A DNA stretch of 64,000 nucleotides from Pseudomonas luteola NBRC 103146. GTDB lineage: Bacteria > Pseudomonadota > Gammaproteobacteria > Pseudomonadales > Pseudomonadaceae. Position 1 is the first letter of the stretch. Every line of letters begins with the position of its first letter. The notes under the pieces are model-generated. The model was not told where the DNA came from, made no database searches, and saw nothing but the letters and a program-made list of their open reading frames with translations. The stretch covers positions 62,001 through 126,000 of the forward strand of contig NZ_BDAE01000010.1 in the NCBI RefSeq assembly GCF_002091675.1, given 5' to 3'. The translations under genes were made by a program, and so were the position numbers. This document shows, in pieces, positions 45,571 to 57,351 of the stretch.

Positions 45571-48500
45571 ATGGCGAAACCAAAGAAAACGCGCTCGCGC
45601 AAACCAGCGGCCTTTATCAATGACCCGTTGTGGTACAAGGATGCGGTCATCTATCAGGTTCACGTGAAGTCGTTTTACGATTCCAACAACGACGGAATCG
45701 GTGACTTTCCTGGCCTGATCGATAAGCTCGACTACATTGCTGGCCTGGGCGTCAACACCATTTGGATACTGCCGTTCTACCCGTCGCCGCGCCGCGATGA
45801 CGGGTACGATATCTCCGAATACCGTGGAGTGCATCCGGATTACGGCACCATGGCGGATGCCAGGCGCTTTATTGCCGAGGCGCACAAAAGGGGATTGCGG
45901 GTCATCACTGAGCTGGTAATCAACCATACCTCTAGCGATCACCCTTGGTTTCAGCGTGCACGCAAGGCGAAGAAAGGGTCTTCGGCGCGTAACTTTTATG
46001 TCTGGTCAGATGATGACAAGAAGTACGATGGTACGCGGATCATCTTTCTGGATACCGAAAAGTCCAACTGGACGTGGGATCCTGTCGCTGAGCAGTATTA
46101 CTGGCACCGATTCTACTCGCACCAGCCTGACTTGAACTTTGATAACCCTCAGGTCATGAAAGCGGTGATCTCGATCATGCGCTACTGGCTAGACATGGGC
46201 GTCGATGGCTTGCGTCTGGATGCCATTCCCTATCTGGTGGAGCGTGACGGCACCAATAACGAAAACCTGCCCGAAACCCATGCGGTACTCAAACAGATTC
46301 GTGCCGAGATCGATGCGAATTACCCGGACCGGATGTTGCTGGCGGAAGCCAATCAGTGGCCGGAAGATACGCAGCAGTACTTTGGCGAAGGTGACGAGTG
46401 CCACATGGCGTTCCACTTTCCGCTGATGCCTCGCATGTATATGGCTATTGCCCAGGAAGACCGCTTTCCTATCAGCGATATCCTGCGTCAGACCCCTGAA
46501 ATTCCAGCGAACTGTCAATGGTCGATCTTTTTGCGCAACCACGACGAACTGACGCTTGAAATGGTGACTGACCGGGAACGGGATTATCTGTGGAATTTTT
46601 ACGCCTCGGACCGACGTGCGCGCATCAATCTGGGGATTCGCCGTCGCCTGGCACCGCTGCTCGAGCGGGATCGTCGGCGGATCGAACTGCTCAATAGCCT
46701 GCTTCTCTCCATGCCAGGTACGCCTACGATGTACTACGGCGATGAAATCGGCATGGGCGACAATATCCACCTAGGCGACCGAGACGGCGTACGTACGCCG
46801 ATGCAATGGTCGGTCGACCGCAATGGTGGCTTCTCCCGTGCCGACCCGGCCAGCCTCGTGCTACCGGTGGTAATGGACCCGCTATATGGCTATCAGTCGA
46901 TCAACGTAGAGTCACAGGCGCGCGATCCTCATTCGCTGCTGAACTGGACGCGCCGCATGCTGGCCGTGCGCAAGCAACAGAAAGCCTTTGGTCGCGGCAC
47001 CATGAAGATGCTCCGGCCAACCAACCGCCGTATTCTGGCGTATTTGCGTGACTACACCACGCCCGAAGGCGAGCACGAGACCATTCTCTGTGTTGCCAAC
47101 GTGTCGCGTGCTGCCCAGGCCGTCGAACTGGATCTGTCATCCATGGCAGGCAAGGTGCCCGTGGAAATGCTGGGAGGCAGTGCCTTTCCGCCCATTGGCC
47201 AACTGCCTTACATGCTGACACTTCAGCCGTACGGATTTTATTGGTTCTACCTCGCAGGCAATGAACAGATGCCTGCGTGGCACTCCGAGCCTCCAGAAAC
47301 CATGCCTGACTTCCAAACGCTCGTCATCAAAAAGAATCTGCAAGAGTTGCTCAGCGGTACGCCGCGCAAGGCTCTTGAGCAGGAAATCCTGCCGCTGTAC
47401 CTGCCCAAGCGCCGCTGGTTCGGCAGCAAGGACGAGGCGATCCAGCAGGTCACTCTCATGTACGCTGTGGAAATTCCAACGCCGAAATTCCCCGTGCTGT
47501 TCATGGAAGTCTGCGTGAAAAATGCCAAGGGGCAGGAACATTATGCTTTGCCGTTGGGCTTCCTGGCCGAGAGTGACCAGCATTGCAGTCCGTTGGCTAC
47601 CCAGTTGGCGATGTCCCGCATTCGCCATGTTCGCAACGTAGGTCTGGTTACCGATGCCTTTACACTGACCAGCTTTGTGCATGGGGTGTTTAAGGCCTTC
47701 AAGGATCAGGCCGTACTGAAATCGCCTGCAGGTGAAATCCGCTTCCAGCCGTACATGGATGTCGAGAACTTCACTACAACCGATGAAACTGAAATTCGGC
47801 ACATGGGTGTAGAGCAGTCCAACAGTTCGCTCATTGTAGGCGACAAGTACATGCTCAAGCTGATCCGGAAGGTAGCTACAGGTATTCATCCTGAAGTCGA
47901 AATGGGTCGGTTCCTGACGGACAAAGGCTTTGCCAACATGGCGCCCTTGCTGGGTGAGGTAACACGCTACAACGAAGAGGGCACACCCAATGTGCTCATG
48001 CTGGTGCAGCCTCAGATCCATAACCAGGGGGATGCCTGGAAGTGGACGCTGGACAAGCTGGACCAGGTAACCCGTGACATGTTGGAGGCAGGGCTGTCAG
48101 AGGTGGAGAACGAGTTCACTGCCATGTCCGATCTGGAAAACTTTGCCGCCATTCTGGGGCAGCGCCTGGGTGAAATGCACACCTTGCTTGCCCAGGACAC
48201 CGATGACGCTGCGTTTGCACCCGAGAAGATCGATGCAGACTCCGCGCGTACGTTTGCTCACCGTGTACGGGAGCAGGTTGACGCTGCTCTGGATACGCTT
48301 GAGAACAAGCGCGCCTCCCTGGATAGCGCCAGCACCCAGCACCTCGACAAATTGGTATCTCAGCGCAAAGAGCTTGGCGAGCGCATTGAAGCCCTTGCCG
48401 AAGACGTAGCGGGTGGCCTGCGCATCCGTGTTCACGGAGATTTGCACCTTGGGCAAGTCCTGGTGTCTCAGGACGATGCCTACCTGATTGACTTTGAAGG

Positions 48501-48903
48501 TGAGCCTGCCCGTTCGCTGGACGAGCGTCGTGCCAAGTATGGTCCGCACAAGGACGTGGCAGGTCTGCTGCGATCCTTTGACTATGCGGCGGCCATGATC
48601 ACCATGAGCAGTAACAGTGGTGCCGATACGTCGGAAGAGGCAATGCGTCAACGGCTACAGGCAGCAGAGACCTATCGCACAACGGCTTACGCGGCCTTCC
48701 TCAAGGCTTATCGTGAGGCTGCTGCCGGTATCGCCCATGAGTGGAGCGAGCGTGGTGAGCAGGCAGCGCTGGATCTCTATACGCTAGAGAAAGCCGTTTA
48801 TGAAATTGGTTATGAAGCGGCCAATCGGCCTAACTGGATCAACATTCCGCTGCGCGGCGTAGCCGCCATTGTGGATTCGCTCATTTCGGGAGCAAAAGGA
48901 TGA
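45571..48903 (+). CDS. treS: Trehalose synthase fused to maltokinase (TreS-Mak)
   Basis: A 1110-residue two-domain enzyme. Residues about 15-550 are trehalose synthase (GH13_16), which interconverts trehalose and maltose: [29 protein letters not shown], nucleophile Asp217 in [10 protein letters not shown], acid/base Glu259 in LAEANQWP and Asp325 in RNHDELTLE. Residues about 580-1110 are maltokinase (Pep2-like), which makes maltose-1-phosphate: catalytic HGDLHLGQ (955-962) and metal-binding IDFEGEP (973-979). In mycobacteria the two are separate chains; fusion is common in pseudomonads. It starts 18 bases after glgE (AAAGGAAG) and overlaps glgB by four bases. Confidence 0.95.
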   Translation: MAKPKKTRSRKPAAFINDPLWYKDAVIYQVHVKSFYDSNNDGIGDFPGLIDKLDYIAGLGVNTIWILPFYPSPRRDDGYDISEYRGVHPDYGTMADARRFIAEAHKRGLRVITELVINHTSSDHPWFQRARKAKKGSSARNFYVWSDDDKKYDGTRIIFLDTEKSNWTWDPVAEQYYWHRFYSHQPDLNFDNPQVMKAVISIMRYWLDMGVDGLRLDAIPYLVERDGTNNENLPETHAVLKQIRAEIDANYPDRMLLAEANQWPEDTQQYFGEGDECHMAFHFPLMPRMYMAIAQEDRFPISDILRQTPEIPANCQWSIFLRNHDELTLEMVTDRERDYLWNFYASDRRARINLGIRRRLAPLLERDRRRIELLNSLLLSMPGTPTMYYGDEIGMGDNIHLGDRDGVRTPMQWSVDRNGGFSRADPASLVLPVVMDPLYGYQSINVESQARDPHSLLNWTRRMLAVRKQQKAFGRGTMKMLRPTNRRILAYLRDYTTPEGEHETILCVANVSRAAQAVELDLSSMAGKVPVEMLGGSAFPPIGQLPYMLTLQPYGFYWFYLAGNEQMPAWHSEPPETMPDFQTLVIKKNLQELLSGTPRKALEQEILPLYLPKRRWFGSKDEAIQQVTLMYAVEIPTPKFPVLFMEVCVKNAKGQEHYALPLGFLAESDQHCSPLATQLAMSRIRHVRNVGLVTDAFTLTSFVHGVFKAFKDQAVLKSPAGEIRFQPYMDVENFTTTDETEIRHMGVEQSNSSLIVGDKYMLKLIRKVATGIHPEVEMGRFLTDKGFANMAPLLGEVTRYNEEGTPNVLMLVQPQIHNQGDAWKWTLDKLDQVTRDMLEAGLSEVENEFTAMSDLENFAAILGQRLGEMHTLLAQDTDDAAFAPEKIDADSARTFAHRVREQVDAALDTLENKRASLDSASTQHLDKLVSQRKELGERIEALAEDVAGGLRIRVHGDLHLGQVLVSQDDAYLIDFEGEPARSLDERRAKYGPHKDVAGLLRSFDYAAAMITMSSNSGADTSEEAMRQRLQAAETYRTTAYAAFLKAYREAAAGIAHEWSERGEQAALDLYTLEKAVYEIGYEAANRPNWINIPLRGVAAIVDSLISGAKG

Positions 48904-51131
48904 CTCAAGCCGTAGCACCCCAGAACCACCAACCAGACTACGCCCAGCTATCTGCTCCAGAGGCGGACGCGCTGGCTCGCGGAGAACATGGCAACCCGTT
49001 TGCCATCTTGGGGCCTCACCCGGATGGTACCGGGTTTCTGGTTCGTGCCTTTTTACCCAATGCGCTGGGTGTCGAGCTGGTCGAGCGTGAGAGCGGTCGC
49101 CACTTGGCCCATATGGAAGCCGGGCAGATTCCCGGGCTGTTTTATGCCCGCCTGGACTATCAGGCAACGTATTTCTTCAGGATCCGCTGGCCCAGTGGCG
49201 TACAGGAGACAGAAGACCCTTACAGCTTTGGTACGCTGTTGGGCGATGTCGATATCTACCTAATCAATGAGGGTAAGCATCGTCAGCTGGGCCAATGCCT
49301 GGGTGCTCAAGCGATGACGATCGATGGTGTTCAGGGTGTACGCTTTGCTGTGTGGGCACCCAATGCACGTCGGGTTTCCGTAGTGGGTAACTTCAACACC
49401 TGGGACGGTCGCCGTCACCCAATGCGCCTACGGCACGGGGCAGGGGTATGGGAATTGTTTATCCCCCGTATCAAGCCGGGTGACTCATACAAGTACGAAA
49501 TCCTTGGCCAGCATGGGTTATTGCCCCTAAAAGCTGACCCAGTCGCCTTGGCAACGGAGCTACCCCCGTGCACCGCCTCGGTAGTGGCTGATCCGGCTCC
49601 GTTCGAATGGCATGATGATGATTGGATGGCGCAGCGCAAGGAGCGCCAGTCTGTTCATGCGCCGTTCTCGGTATATGAGCTGCACTCTACCTCGTGGCGT
49701 CGTGACGGTGGCGACGATGGTCGTATCTTGAATTGGCGGGAGCTAGCTGAACAGCTGATTCCCTATATTCAGGAGATGGGCTTTACCCATATCGAGCTAT
49801 TGCCTGTGATGGAGCACCCGTTCAGTGGATCATGGGGCTATCAGCCACTGTCGCAGTTCGCTCCAACCTCTCGTCATGGCACGCCGGCTGATTTCGCCGC
49901 CTTCGTAGATGCCTGCCATCAGGCGCACATCGGTGTGATTCTCGACTGGGTGCCTGCGCATTTCCCGACGGATCCCCATGGACTGGCGCGTTTCGACGGT
50001 ACAGCACTCTATGAGTACGAGCATCCTTTCGAAGGTTTCCATCAGGATTGGAACACTTACATCTATAACCTTGGGCGCAATGAAGTACACGGATTCATGC
50101 TGTCGTCTGCGCTGCATTGGCTCAAGCATTTCCATATAGACGGCCTGCGTGTGGATGCGGTCGCATCCATGCTGTACCGCGATTATTCCCGCAAGCAGGG
50201 CGAGTGGATTCCCAATAAATATGGCGGCCGCGAGAACCTCGAGACAATCGATTTTCTCCGCCATTTGAACGATGTGGTGCATGAAGAAGCGCCCGGTGCG
50301 TTGATGATTGCAGAGGAGTCCACCGCATGGCCTGGTGTCAGCAAGCCTACCTCCGAGGGCGGTCTTGGGTTCTCCTACAAGTGGAACATGGGCTGGATGC
50401 ATGACACGCTTCATTACATCGAGCGTGATCCGATCTACCGCCGTTACGACCATCACAACATGACCTTCGGTATGGTATACGCCTATTCCGAGCGTTTTGT
50501 TCTTCCCATTTCCCATGATGAAGTCGTGCATGGCAAAGGGTCTTTGCTGAACAAGATGCCCGGTGACAATTGGCAGAAGTTTGCCAACCTGCGTGCGTAC
50601 CTGTCCTTTATGTGGACGCATCCGGGCAAGAAGCTCCTGTTCATGGGGTCCGAGATCGGTCAATGGCGTGAATGGAGCCACGACCGCGAACTGGACTGGT
50701 TCCTGCTGCAGCATCAGAACCACCAGGGTGTACAAAAGCTGGTAGCGGATCTGAACCGGTTATACCGGGCAGAGCCCATGCTGCACGAGCATGACTGCGA
50801 ACCGGAAGGTTTCCAGTGGCTGGTAGGTGATGATTCTGCCAACAGCGTATTTGCCTGGCTGCGTTTCGACTCACAGAAGCGGCCCCTGCTGGTTGTTGGA
50901 AACTTCACGCCCGTTCCCCGTAGCGATTATCGGATAGGCGTTCCCGAAGGGGGGCAATGGCTGGAGCTCTTCAATAGCGACAGCGATATTTATGGTGGGA
51001 GTGGGTTCGGCAATAGCGGTGCCGTCATGGCCGACGAAACCTCCAGCCATGGCCAGCCAGCCTCTTTGAATCTGAAGTTGCCGCCATTGGGCGTTGTTAT
51101 CCTGAGACCTGGCACCCGGCCCGAGCATTGA
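48900..51131 (+). CDS. glgB: 1,4-alpha-glucan branching enzyme GlgB
   Basis: GlgB (GH13_9) introduces alpha-1,6 branches into the glucan made by GlgE. The 743-residue product has two N-terminal beta-sandwich modules (N1 about 25-115; CBM48 about 125-215 with [22 protein letters not shown]), the catalytic barrel with the nucleophile in [15 protein letters not shown] (Asp419), the acid/base in [11 protein letters not shown] (Glu472) and the transition-state Asp in [13 protein letters not shown], and a C-terminal all-beta domain. It overlaps the TreS-Mak stop (ATGA) and ends the operon at a strong terminator. Confidence 0.96.
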   Translation: MTQAVAPQNHQPDYAQLSAPEADALARGEHGNPFAILGPHPDGTGFLVRAFLPNALGVELVERESGRHLAHMEAGQIPGLFYARLDYQATYFFRIRWPSGVQETEDPYSFGTLLGDVDIYLINEGKHRQLGQCLGAQAMTIDGVQGVRFAVWAPNARRVSVVGNFNTWDGRRHPMRLRHGAGVWELFIPRIKPGDSYKYEILGQHGLLPLKADPVALATELPPCTASVVADPAPFEWHDDDWMAQRKERQSVHAPFSVYELHSTSWRRDGGDDGRILNWRELAEQLIPYIQEMGFTHIELLPVMEHPFSGSWGYQPLSQFAPTSRHGTPADFAAFVDACHQAHIGVILDWVPAHFPTDPHGLARFDGTALYEYEHPFEGFHQDWNTYIYNLGRNEVHGFMLSSALHWLKHFHIDGLRVDAVASMLYRDYSRKQGEWIPNKYGGRENLETIDFLRHLNDVVHEEAPGALMIAEESTAWPGVSKPTSEGGLGFSYKWNMGWMHDTLHYIERDPIYRRYDHHNMTFGMVYAYSERFVLPISHDEVVHGKGSLLNKMPGDNWQKFANLRAYLSFMWTHPGKKLLFMGSEIGQWREWSHDRELDWFLLQHQNHQGVQKLVADLNRLYRAEPMLHEHDCEPEGFQWLVGDDSANSVFAWLRFDSQKRPLLVVGNFTPVPRSDYRIGVPEGGQWLELFNSDSDIYGGSGFGNSGAVMADETSSHGQPASLNLKLPPLGVVILRPGTRPEH

Positions 51132-51150
51132 TCGGGAGACAGCAAAAGAA

Positions 51151-51175
51151 AACGGCGCTTAACGCGCCGTTTTTC
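51151..51175 (+). terminator. Terminator of the glgE-treS-glgB operon
   Basis: AACGGCGC and GCGCCGTT pair perfectly around a 5-base loop, followed by TTTTCTTGCG and another T-run. It lies 20 bases after the glgB stop. Confidence 0.85.
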
Positions 51176-51331
51176 TTGCGTTTTTTGACTGGTGAAAGAG
51201 GCTGATATTTTACTGCTGTCGGGGTTGTTAAGCGGCTGTTTGCATCATTCACGTTTTATTGACACGCTATGGGTTCTACTAATGCAGTAGCACCGGGTCA
51301 GGGTCTTTATAGGTAATCAGGGAGGACTCAC

Positions 51332-52057
51332 ATGGTAGATCTGGCAGAGTGGAATCTGACAATTCCCGAGCCATCCAGTCCTGTCGTTATTGAGACCAAC
51401 GTACTCAATCGCAACTACCGCAGTGATTACTTTTATCGTACTCCCGATGGTAGCGTGACCCTCTGGGCTCCCGTAACAGGACGTTATACGCCGGAACTCA
51501 ACTATCCCAGTACTGAGCTTCGGGAAACGCGCCCGGATGGCAGTGAATACAATTGGAAATACGAAGACTCCGTCAGCCTGATGCAGGCTGACCTGCGCGT
51601 TAATCAAGTGCCTTCCAGTGGCAAGATGATTATCGGACAGATCCGTACGGTGGGAGATAGTCAGGGTACACCAGACTCAGCATTGATCAGCCTGCGTTAT
51701 CGTCTGGACCCTACCATGGAGGGGAAAACGCCTGTCACTGGACAGGTTGAGGCCTTGATTCGTACCAAGCCGGACACCCTCAAGATTCCGCCACAAATTC
51801 TGCTACGCAATATTCCATTGGACGGTCCGTTCAGTTATGAATTGCGCTTGAGTCGGACCGGCGTGCTGAGCGTAAGGCTTTTTACACATGGGCGCGGAAA
51901 CGGGGAGCTGTCTGTACAGTTGGATCAGCGCTGGGCAAGTTACCACCTTTACTTTAAGGCGGGCGCTTATGTGGAGGACAAGGAGGGACCTTCTACCGAA
52001 GGGGGTAAGGTGACCTTCAACCGATTGGTCACCATGCATCAACCCAACAACCGATAA
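51332..52057 (+). CDS. PL7-family alginate-lyase-like protein with altered active site
   Basis: A 241-residue jelly-roll protein of polysaccharide lyase family 7. Family motifs are STELRE (60-65) and YFKAGAY (207-213); the middle motif, normally QIH with the catalytic histidine, reads QIR (Gln103-Ile104-Arg105). Arg64 and Tyr213 are kept. The N-terminus (MVDLAEWNLTIPEP) has no signal peptide, as in the short PL7 proteins of other pseudomonads. GGGAGG precedes the start, and it is a single gene between the glgB terminator and the convergent ybhN. With Arg in place of His it could be inactive, a binding protein, or a lyase with a changed mechanism. Confidence 0.85.
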   Translation: MVDLAEWNLTIPEPSSPVVIETNVLNRNYRSDYFYRTPDGSVTLWAPVTGRYTPELNYPSTELRETRPDGSEYNWKYEDSVSLMQADLRVNQVPSSGKMIIGQIRTVGDSQGTPDSALISLRYRLDPTMEGKTPVTGQVEALIRTKPDTLKIPPQILLRNIPLDGPFSYELRLSRTGVLSVRLFTHGRGNGELSVQLDQRWASYHLYFKAGAYVEDKEGPSTEGGKVTFNRLVTMHQPNNR

Positions 52058-52072
52058 GGACTCGGCAGCCCG

Positions 52073-53134
52073 TCAGGCTGCCGGACCTTTGGCCTGTGCC
52101 TGTGCCTGTGCCTGTGCCTGTTCGTCCTGTTTTTCCATCTTGGCCTCGTTTCGCGCCCGGATTTTCTTGGCACGGCTTTCCATGAAGAAATACACAACGA
52201 TGGCAATCAGCAGCGGAGCGATGAAATAGATGGCTCGATAGGCAAGCAGTGCCGCGATGATGTACGACTGATCTAGCTCATGGCCCATGAAGGCTACGAA
52301 TACTGCTTCCAACACTCCGATGCCCGCAGGAATATGCGTGATGACACCGGCAAAACTGCTGATCAGGAGAACGCCCAGCACAAACACATAATCCATCTTC
52401 TGTCCGAGCAGCACATAGATAATGGCACCCATTGCCATCCAGTTGATGGACGACACCACAAGCTGAATACAGGCCATACGCAGGGAAGGTAAATTAAGGT
52501 TTTGCCCTTTGATGGTCCATGAGCGACGCTTGGAAAACTGGCAGAACAGCAGGTAGACGGCAATAAAGGTGACGAGGCCGATGCCTATCATCCGTAGCGT
52601 CATATTGCCGATGTACCAGTGCGGCGGAATCTTCACCAGCCCTGCTGTAAAGATAATCCCTGCCAGCAGGATGTAGCCCAGCCAGTTAGTCGCCAGGCTT
52701 AGGCTGAAGATACGGGTAATGGTGCCGCTTTCCAGACCCAGGCGAGAATAAAGTCTGTACCGCAAGCCAATGCCGCCTACCCATGTGCTGAGCGTAAGAG
52801 TAAAGGCATAACAGATAAACGACACGATCATCACCTGCCGTTTGCCCAGCTTGTGCCTGCAGTAGGCTCGCCCGATCAGGTCATAAAAGCCATACATGAT
52901 ATAACTGACCACAACCAGGCCCACGGCCATGAGGATAGCGGTCCAGCCATACTGGCGAATGGAATGCCATACCTGCACCCAGTTCACCTGCCGGGCATAC
53001 ATCACGAGCAGAACAGTAACGGCAATGAAAAAAGCGTAGGTCAGAAGCCTCTTGGCGATAGGCCACACTTTACCTTTGGGAGAAGGTTTTGACTTCACGG
53101 AGGCATCCTGAGAGTGCCTTAGAGTGGCGGTCAT
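52073..53134 (-). CDS. ybhN: YbhN-family integral membrane protein (UPF0104)
   Basis: A 353-residue inner-membrane protein with about eight spans, of the LPG-synthase-TM/YbhN family (FTLTLSTWVGGIGLRYRLYSRLGL and FAGVITHIPAGIGVLEAVFVAFMG are the conserved loops). It lacks the soluble aminoacyl-transfer domain of MprF. It is last in glgX-ybhP-clsB-ybhN, overlapping clsB by four bases, so a role in phospholipid handling with cardiolipin synthase is likely. The charged C-terminal tail ends in an Ala-Gln repeat encoded by five tandem GCCTGT hexamers (52092-52121). Confidence 0.88.
   Translation of the reverse strand: MTATLRHSQDASVKSKPSPKGKVWPIAKRLLTYAFFIAVTVLLVMYARQVNWVQVWHSIRQYGWTAILMAVGLVVVSYIMYGFYDLIGRAYCRHKLGKRQVMIVSFICYAFTLTLSTWVGGIGLRYRLYSRLGLESGTITRIFSLSLATNWLGYILLAGIIFTAGLVKIPPHWYIGNMTLRMIGIGLVTFIAVYLLFCQFSKRRSWTIKGQNLNLPSLRMACIQLVVSSINWMAMGAIIYVLLGQKMDYVFVLGVLLISSFAGVITHIPAGIGVLEAVFVAFMGHELDQSYIIAALLAYRAIYFIAPLLIAIVVYFFMESRAKKIRARNEAKMEKQDEQAQAQAQAQAKGPAA
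52092..52121 (-). repeat. Hexanucleotide tandem repeat in ybhN
   Basis: GCCTGT is repeated five times in a row on + (Ala-Gln codons on the minus strand). Gain or loss of units keeps the reading frame, so only the length of the cytoplasmic tail would vary. Confidence 0.9.
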
Positions 53135-54375
53135 GTATGAGTCCTCGCACGTTCCGGATCTGCTATATCGGATCGTTCAAGATGCGATTGAGCGGGCGGT
53201 TCGACCAACGCTATTTTAGGGGTGTGTGCCGGTAACCAGCCTACCCAGGCAGGGAAGTGCCGAAGGAAGTGAAACACCAGCATGGTTTTGGCCAGGTGCC
53301 AGATGGTCTTGCGCGGCACCTTGGTCATGTCCACATGCTGACAATGCTGAGCCATGAGTTGTTCGAGCCGACCACGCAAGACCTGATTAAAGGCTCGGTC
53401 ATGGAAGATGAGATTGGATTCGAGGTTAAGAGAAAGACTTAAAGGGTCCAGGTTGCTGGAGCCTACCGTAGCCCAGTAATCGTCCATCAACGCCACCTTG
53501 CCATGCAGAGGGCGGCGGCAATATTCGTAGACTTCGACGCCCTCAGGTACAAGGTAGTTGTAAAGCATCCGTGCACCGACCTTCACGATCGGCATATCCG
53601 GTTCGCCCTGGACGATCAGTCTGACCTTCACGCCACGCCGAGCCGCGTCTCGCAGTTCACGCAACAGGCGGTAACCGGGAAAGAAATAGGCATTGGCAAT
53701 GATGATTTCACGCTTGGCGCTTCGCATCATCTCGATATAGTGCTGCTCGATATCCGTACGATGCTCTTCGTTGTCTCGGTAGACGAACAGTGCCTGTGCA
53801 TCACCGGGGAAGTCGTTGCGAGCAGGCTCATTGCGTCGTCGACCCCACCAGCGACTAGGCTCTTCGCTGTTGCCCAGTGCCTCAAGGCTAAAGCGATGAA
53901 TATCGGCTACGATAGGGCCTTCGACTTCTACTGCGTAGTCCTGCTTGGCCGTAGGACCAAAATCACCCAGATGATCAGCAGAAAAATTGATGCCTCCAAC
54001 AAAGGCGATCTCAGCATCAATGACAACGATCTTGCGATGAAGACGGCGGAAGAGGTTGGTCCTACGCCCCATGAAGAGGGGGCGCGGATCGTAGAAGCGG
54101 AAGCGAACACCGGCAAGCACGAGTTTATCAAGGAAGTCCTTGGTCAATTCCGCCGAACCGTAGCCATCCACCGTGACCTCAACGCGTACGCCACGCCGGG
54201 CTGCTTCTATCAGTACACGGTGTAGCTCATTGCCTACCTTGTCTTCAAACAGAATGAACGTTTCCAGCAGGATTTCCCGCTTGGCCCGGGAGATAGCTTC
54301 AAATACCCGAGGAAAGTATTCTTCGCCGTTCTCCAGAAGCTGGATTCGATTGCCGTCTCGCCATTGCGGACTCAT
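53131..54375 (-). CDS. clsB: Cardiolipin synthase B
   Basis: A phospholipase-D-superfamily enzyme that makes cardiolipin (ClsB/YbhO type, which can use phosphatidylglycerol, and other alcohols, as donors). The 414-residue form starts [17 protein letters not shown]; a frame extension to 54423 is not ClsB-like. Both HKD motifs are complete: His113-Lys115-Asp120 (LHRKIVVID) and His291-Lys293-Asp298 (LHGKVALMD). There are no long N-terminal membrane helices, which separates ClsB from ClsA. It overlaps ybhP upstream and ybhN downstream by four bases each, the same ybhP-ybhO-ybhN order as in E. coli. Confidence 0.94.
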   Translation of the reverse strand: MSPQWRDGNRIQLLENGEEYFPRVFEAISRAKREILLETFILFEDKVGNELHRVLIEAARRGVRVEVTVDGYGSAELTKDFLDKLVLAGVRFRFYDPRPLFMGRRTNLFRRLHRKIVVIDAEIAFVGGINFSADHLGDFGPTAKQDYAVEVEGPIVADIHRFSLEALGNSEEPSRWWGRRRNEPARNDFPGDAQALFVYRDNEEHRTDIEQHYIEMMRSAKREIIIANAYFFPGYRLLRELRDAARRGVKVRLIVQGEPDMPIVKVGARMLYNYLVPEGVEVYEYCRRPLHGKVALMDDYWATVGSSNLDPLSLSLNLESNLIFHDRAFNQVLRGRLEQLMAQHCQHVDMTKVPRKTIWHLAKTMLVFHFLRHFPAWVGWLPAHTPKIALVEPPAQSHLERSDIADPERARTHT

Positions 54376-55133
54376 ACACACAACTCCACAGCCAGCGGGG
54401 CATGATCGGACAGGTGAGACCAAGGGCGGTTGGATAAGACTTCAGGGGTACGCACCGTGAGGTTGCGTGTGTAGATCCGGTCCAATCGCAACATAGGCAT
54501 ACGCGCTGGGAATGTCTTGGCGTGTTGCCCGTTGGCGTTCAGAAACGCTTCCTCAAGTCCTGCGCCCGCCTTGAGCACATCGCTGGCTCGTTGGCGCCAA
54601 TCGTTGAAGTCACCTGCAACAACCAGCGGCGCATCTTCCGGCAGATTTTCAATGAGCTTGCACATCAGTTTCAGCTGTTGCAGACGGTGGTTCTCTCTGA
54701 GCCCCAAATGACAACAGATCGCGTGGATATCAAAGTCATGATCCGGAACGCGCAACACACAATGCAGTAAGCCGCGCTTTTCCGGGCCGGTAATGGACAC
54801 GTCAAGGTTCTGGTACGTCACGATCGGAAACTTGGATAGTACGGCGTTGCCATGGTGGCCATCCGGGTAGACCGCATTTCGCCCGTAGGCGAAATCGGTC
54901 CACATGGAATCAGCCAGAAACTCATACTGCGGCGCCGCTGGCCAGTTCTCGAAGCGCAACGGGTGCTTCTCGTGCGTACCTAACACTTCTTGCAGAAACA
55001 CGAGATCAGCCGATGTCGTGCGCACCGCATCACGCAGCTCCGGCAAGATGAACTTGCGGTTGAAGGACGTAAAGCCCTTGTGCGTGTTGATAGTGAGGAT
55101 CTTGAACGAGAAACCCTTTGTTGCGTTCGTCAT
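54372..55133 (-). CDS. ybhP: YbhP endonuclease/exonuclease/phosphatase-fold protein
   Basis: A 253-residue metal-dependent phosphoesterase of the exonuclease III/DNase I fold. Active-site blocks are Asn in INTHKGF, Glu in FLQEVLG, AVCCHLGL-like [33 protein letters not shown] and [11 protein letters not shown]. In E. coli YbhP is co-transcribed with ClsB; its substrate is not known, and a role in phospholipid metabolism has been proposed. Here it overlaps glgX and clsB by four bases at either end. There is no signal peptide. Confidence 0.9.
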   Translation of the reverse strand: MTNATKGFSFKILTINTHKGFTSFNRKFILPELRDAVRTTSADLVFLQEVLGTHEKHPLRFENWPAAPQYEFLADSMWTDFAYGRNAVYPDGHHGNAVLSKFPIVTYQNLDVSITGPEKRGLLHCVLRVPDHDFDIHAICCHLGLRENHRLQQLKLMCKLIENLPEDAPLVVAGDFNDWRQRASDVLKAGAGLEEAFLNANGQHAKTFPARMPMLRLDRIYTRNLTVRTPEVLSNRPWSHLSDHAPLAVELCV

Positions 55134-57328
55134 GCTTGACGCTTCCTCCGTTTGGTTTGCTTGGTCAATTCGAACAACAGAAATGACCGTCCTGTTACTT
55201 GATAGACATCGCCAAACGCAAAGGTGTCGCCGGTTTCCAACAAATCAGGCTGATTGGTATCAACCTGCAAAACCCAGTGCTCACCTTGAGGCACTTCGGG
55301 CAGTGTGAAATCCACCATATCGTAATGGGCATTTACGATCATCAGAAGCGACGTATCAGAGCCGGCACGGCGAATCCCCGTAGGTTGCGCACGACCGTCA
55401 AGCAGGATGCCCATGCAGCGATTGCTGCCGTCCTGCCACTGTTCCATGCCCATTTCTTCACCGCTGGGCATTAACCAGGTGACGTCCTTGATATCCAGCG
55501 CTTCGTTGTATACGCCAGTAAAGAAGCGGCTACGACGTAGTAACGGATACTTCATGCGAAGCTCGATGAGCCGGCGCGTGAAGTCCTGAAGCTCAGCACT
55601 GCGCTCCTTGATATCCCAGTTTATCCAGCCGATTTCGCTGTCCTGGCAATAGGCGTTGTTATTGCCGCCTTGCGTCCGCGCGAACTCATCACCCGCCAAC
55701 AGCATCGGTGTGCCTTGGGAGAAGAACAGGGTTGCCAGGAAGTTACGCATCTGGCGGTAGCGCAGGTCGATGATTTCCGGATCGTCCGTTTCACCTTCTA
55801 CGCCACAGTTCCAGGACAGGTTATTTGAATGGCCGTCGTTATTGCCCTCGCCATTGGCTTCGTTGTGCTTGTCGTTGTAGGACACTACATCGTTGAGGGT
55901 AAAGCCGTCGTGAGCAGTGACAAAGTTGACTGACGACGCCGGCTTGCGGCCACGCTGGTTGAATTGATCACCCGAGCCGAGAACGATCTTGGCAAAGTCG
56001 CCAAGTTTGTCGTCATCGCCTTTCCAGAAGGACCGTGCCGTATCGCGGAATTTATCGTTCCACTCCATCCAGCCGGGTGGGAAATTACCCACCTGATAGC
56101 CGCCTGGACCGCAGTCCCAGGGTTCGGCAACAAGCTTGAGCTGATTGAGTACCGGATCCTGACGGCAGGCATCGAGGAAACCGCCGCCTTCGTCGAAACC
56201 ATGGGGTTCGCGGCCAAGAATGGTAGCAAGGTCAAAGCGGAAGCCATCCACACGCATCTCGGTTGCCCAATAGCGCAAGGAGTCAGTCACCATCTGCAAT
56301 ACGCAAGGGTGACTCATGTTGAGTGTATTACCCGTACCGGTATCGTTGATGTAATACCGGGGATTATCCGGCATCAGACGATAATAACTGGCATTATCGA
56401 TCCCCTTGAGCGAGAGGGTCGGGCCCATCTCATTGCCTTCGGCTGTATGGTTGTAGACCACGTCGAGAATGACTTCAAGGCCGGCCTTGTGCATCCGCGC
56501 GACCATGATCTTGAACTCGCCGATGGATTGGCTGGCCATGTAGCGGGCATGAGGGGCAAAAAAGGCCAGGGTGTTATAACCCCAGAAATTACGCAGCCCT
56601 TTCTCAAGCAGATGGTTGTCATCCAGGAAGTAGTGGATGGGCATCAGCTCGACGGACGTCACACCTAGCGAACGGATGTAATCTACAACATCGCTTTCGT
56701 GGAACGCAGAGAATGTGCCGCGGGTGTTTTCCGGCACTGAAGGATGCTGCATGGTGAAACCACGGACATGGGTCTCGTAAAAGACAGTACGGTCCCACGG
56801 TACCTTGGGCTTCTCTGTAGTACCCCAGGTAAAGGCCGGATCGATCACGCGGCAGCGAGGCATATAAGGTGCACTGTCGCGTTCATCGAACGAAAGATCA
56901 CCGTCAGGATGGCCAATGGTGTAACCAAACAACGCATCGTTCCACTCAAGCTCGCCTACGATCTGCTTGGCATAGGGATCAATCAGTAGCTTGTTGTGGT
57001 TGAAGCGATGGCCTGCCTCTGGCTCATAGGGGCCGTGTACGCGATAACCGTACAACGTCCCCGGACGTGCGTCAGGCAAGTAGCCGTGCCAGATCTCATT
57101 GGTGTACTCGGGCAGCTCGATGCGCTCGATCTCTTCAAGGGTATCCTGGTCAAACAGGCAAAGCTCAACCTTGGTAGCATGAGCCGAAAACAGGGCAAAG
57201 TTGACGCCGGAGCCGTCCCAGGTGGCTCCCAGGGGATAGGGCAGTCCTTCGCGAATGCGGGATGTCGTGCGGTTGACGAAAGCGTTTTGGGTCTTCTCAG
57301 AACTATCGCTAGGCTTGTTAGCGCTCAT
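55130..57328 (-). CDS. glgX: Glycogen debranching enzyme GlgX
   Basis: An isoamylase-type debranching enzyme (GH13_11) that cleaves alpha-1,6 branches and so provides linear glucan for TreY. The 732-residue product has a CBM48 N-domain (about 28-130, [21 protein letters not shown]), catalytic residues Asp366 ([12 protein letters not shown]), Glu402 (VAEPWDCG) and Asp474 ([10 protein letters not shown]), and a C-terminal beta domain. It is first of a four-gene chain (glgX-ybhP-clsB-ybhN) in which every junction is a four-base overlap. Why lipid genes are coupled to a debranching enzyme is unclear, but the same association is seen in P. aeruginosa. Confidence 0.95.
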   Translation of the reverse strand: MSANKPSDSSEKTQNAFVNRTTSRIREGLPYPLGATWDGSGVNFALFSAHATKVELCLFDQDTLEEIERIELPEYTNEIWHGYLPDARPGTLYGYRVHGPYEPEAGHRFNHNKLLIDPYAKQIVGELEWNDALFGYTIGHPDGDLSFDERDSAPYMPRCRVIDPAFTWGTTEKPKVPWDRTVFYETHVRGFTMQHPSVPENTRGTFSAFHESDVVDYIRSLGVTSVELMPIHYFLDDNHLLEKGLRNFWGYNTLAFFAPHARYMASQSIGEFKIMVARMHKAGLEVILDVVYNHTAEGNEMGPTLSLKGIDNASYYRLMPDNPRYYINDTGTGNTLNMSHPCVLQMVTDSLRYWATEMRVDGFRFDLATILGREPHGFDEGGGFLDACRQDPVLNQLKLVAEPWDCGPGGYQVGNFPPGWMEWNDKFRDTARSFWKGDDDKLGDFAKIVLGSGDQFNQRGRKPASSVNFVTAHDGFTLNDVVSYNDKHNEANGEGNNDGHSNNLSWNCGVEGETDDPEIIDLRYRQMRNFLATLFFSQGTPMLLAGDEFARTQGGNNNAYCQDSEIGWINWDIKERSAELQDFTRRLIELRMKYPLLRRSRFFTGVYNEALDIKDVTWLMPSGEEMGMEQWQDGSNRCMGILLDGRAQPTGIRRAGSDTSLLMIVNAHYDMVDFTLPEVPQGEHWVLQVDTNQPDLLETGDTFAFGDVYQVTGRSFLLFELTKQTKRRKRQA

Positions 57329-57351
57329 AGTAATCGACTCAGGTCTATGTC

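Noticed and set aside
51259-51290. TTGACA as -35 of a sigma-70 promoter for the PL7 gene
   Set aside because: No acceptable -10 hexamer occurs at 16-18 bases.
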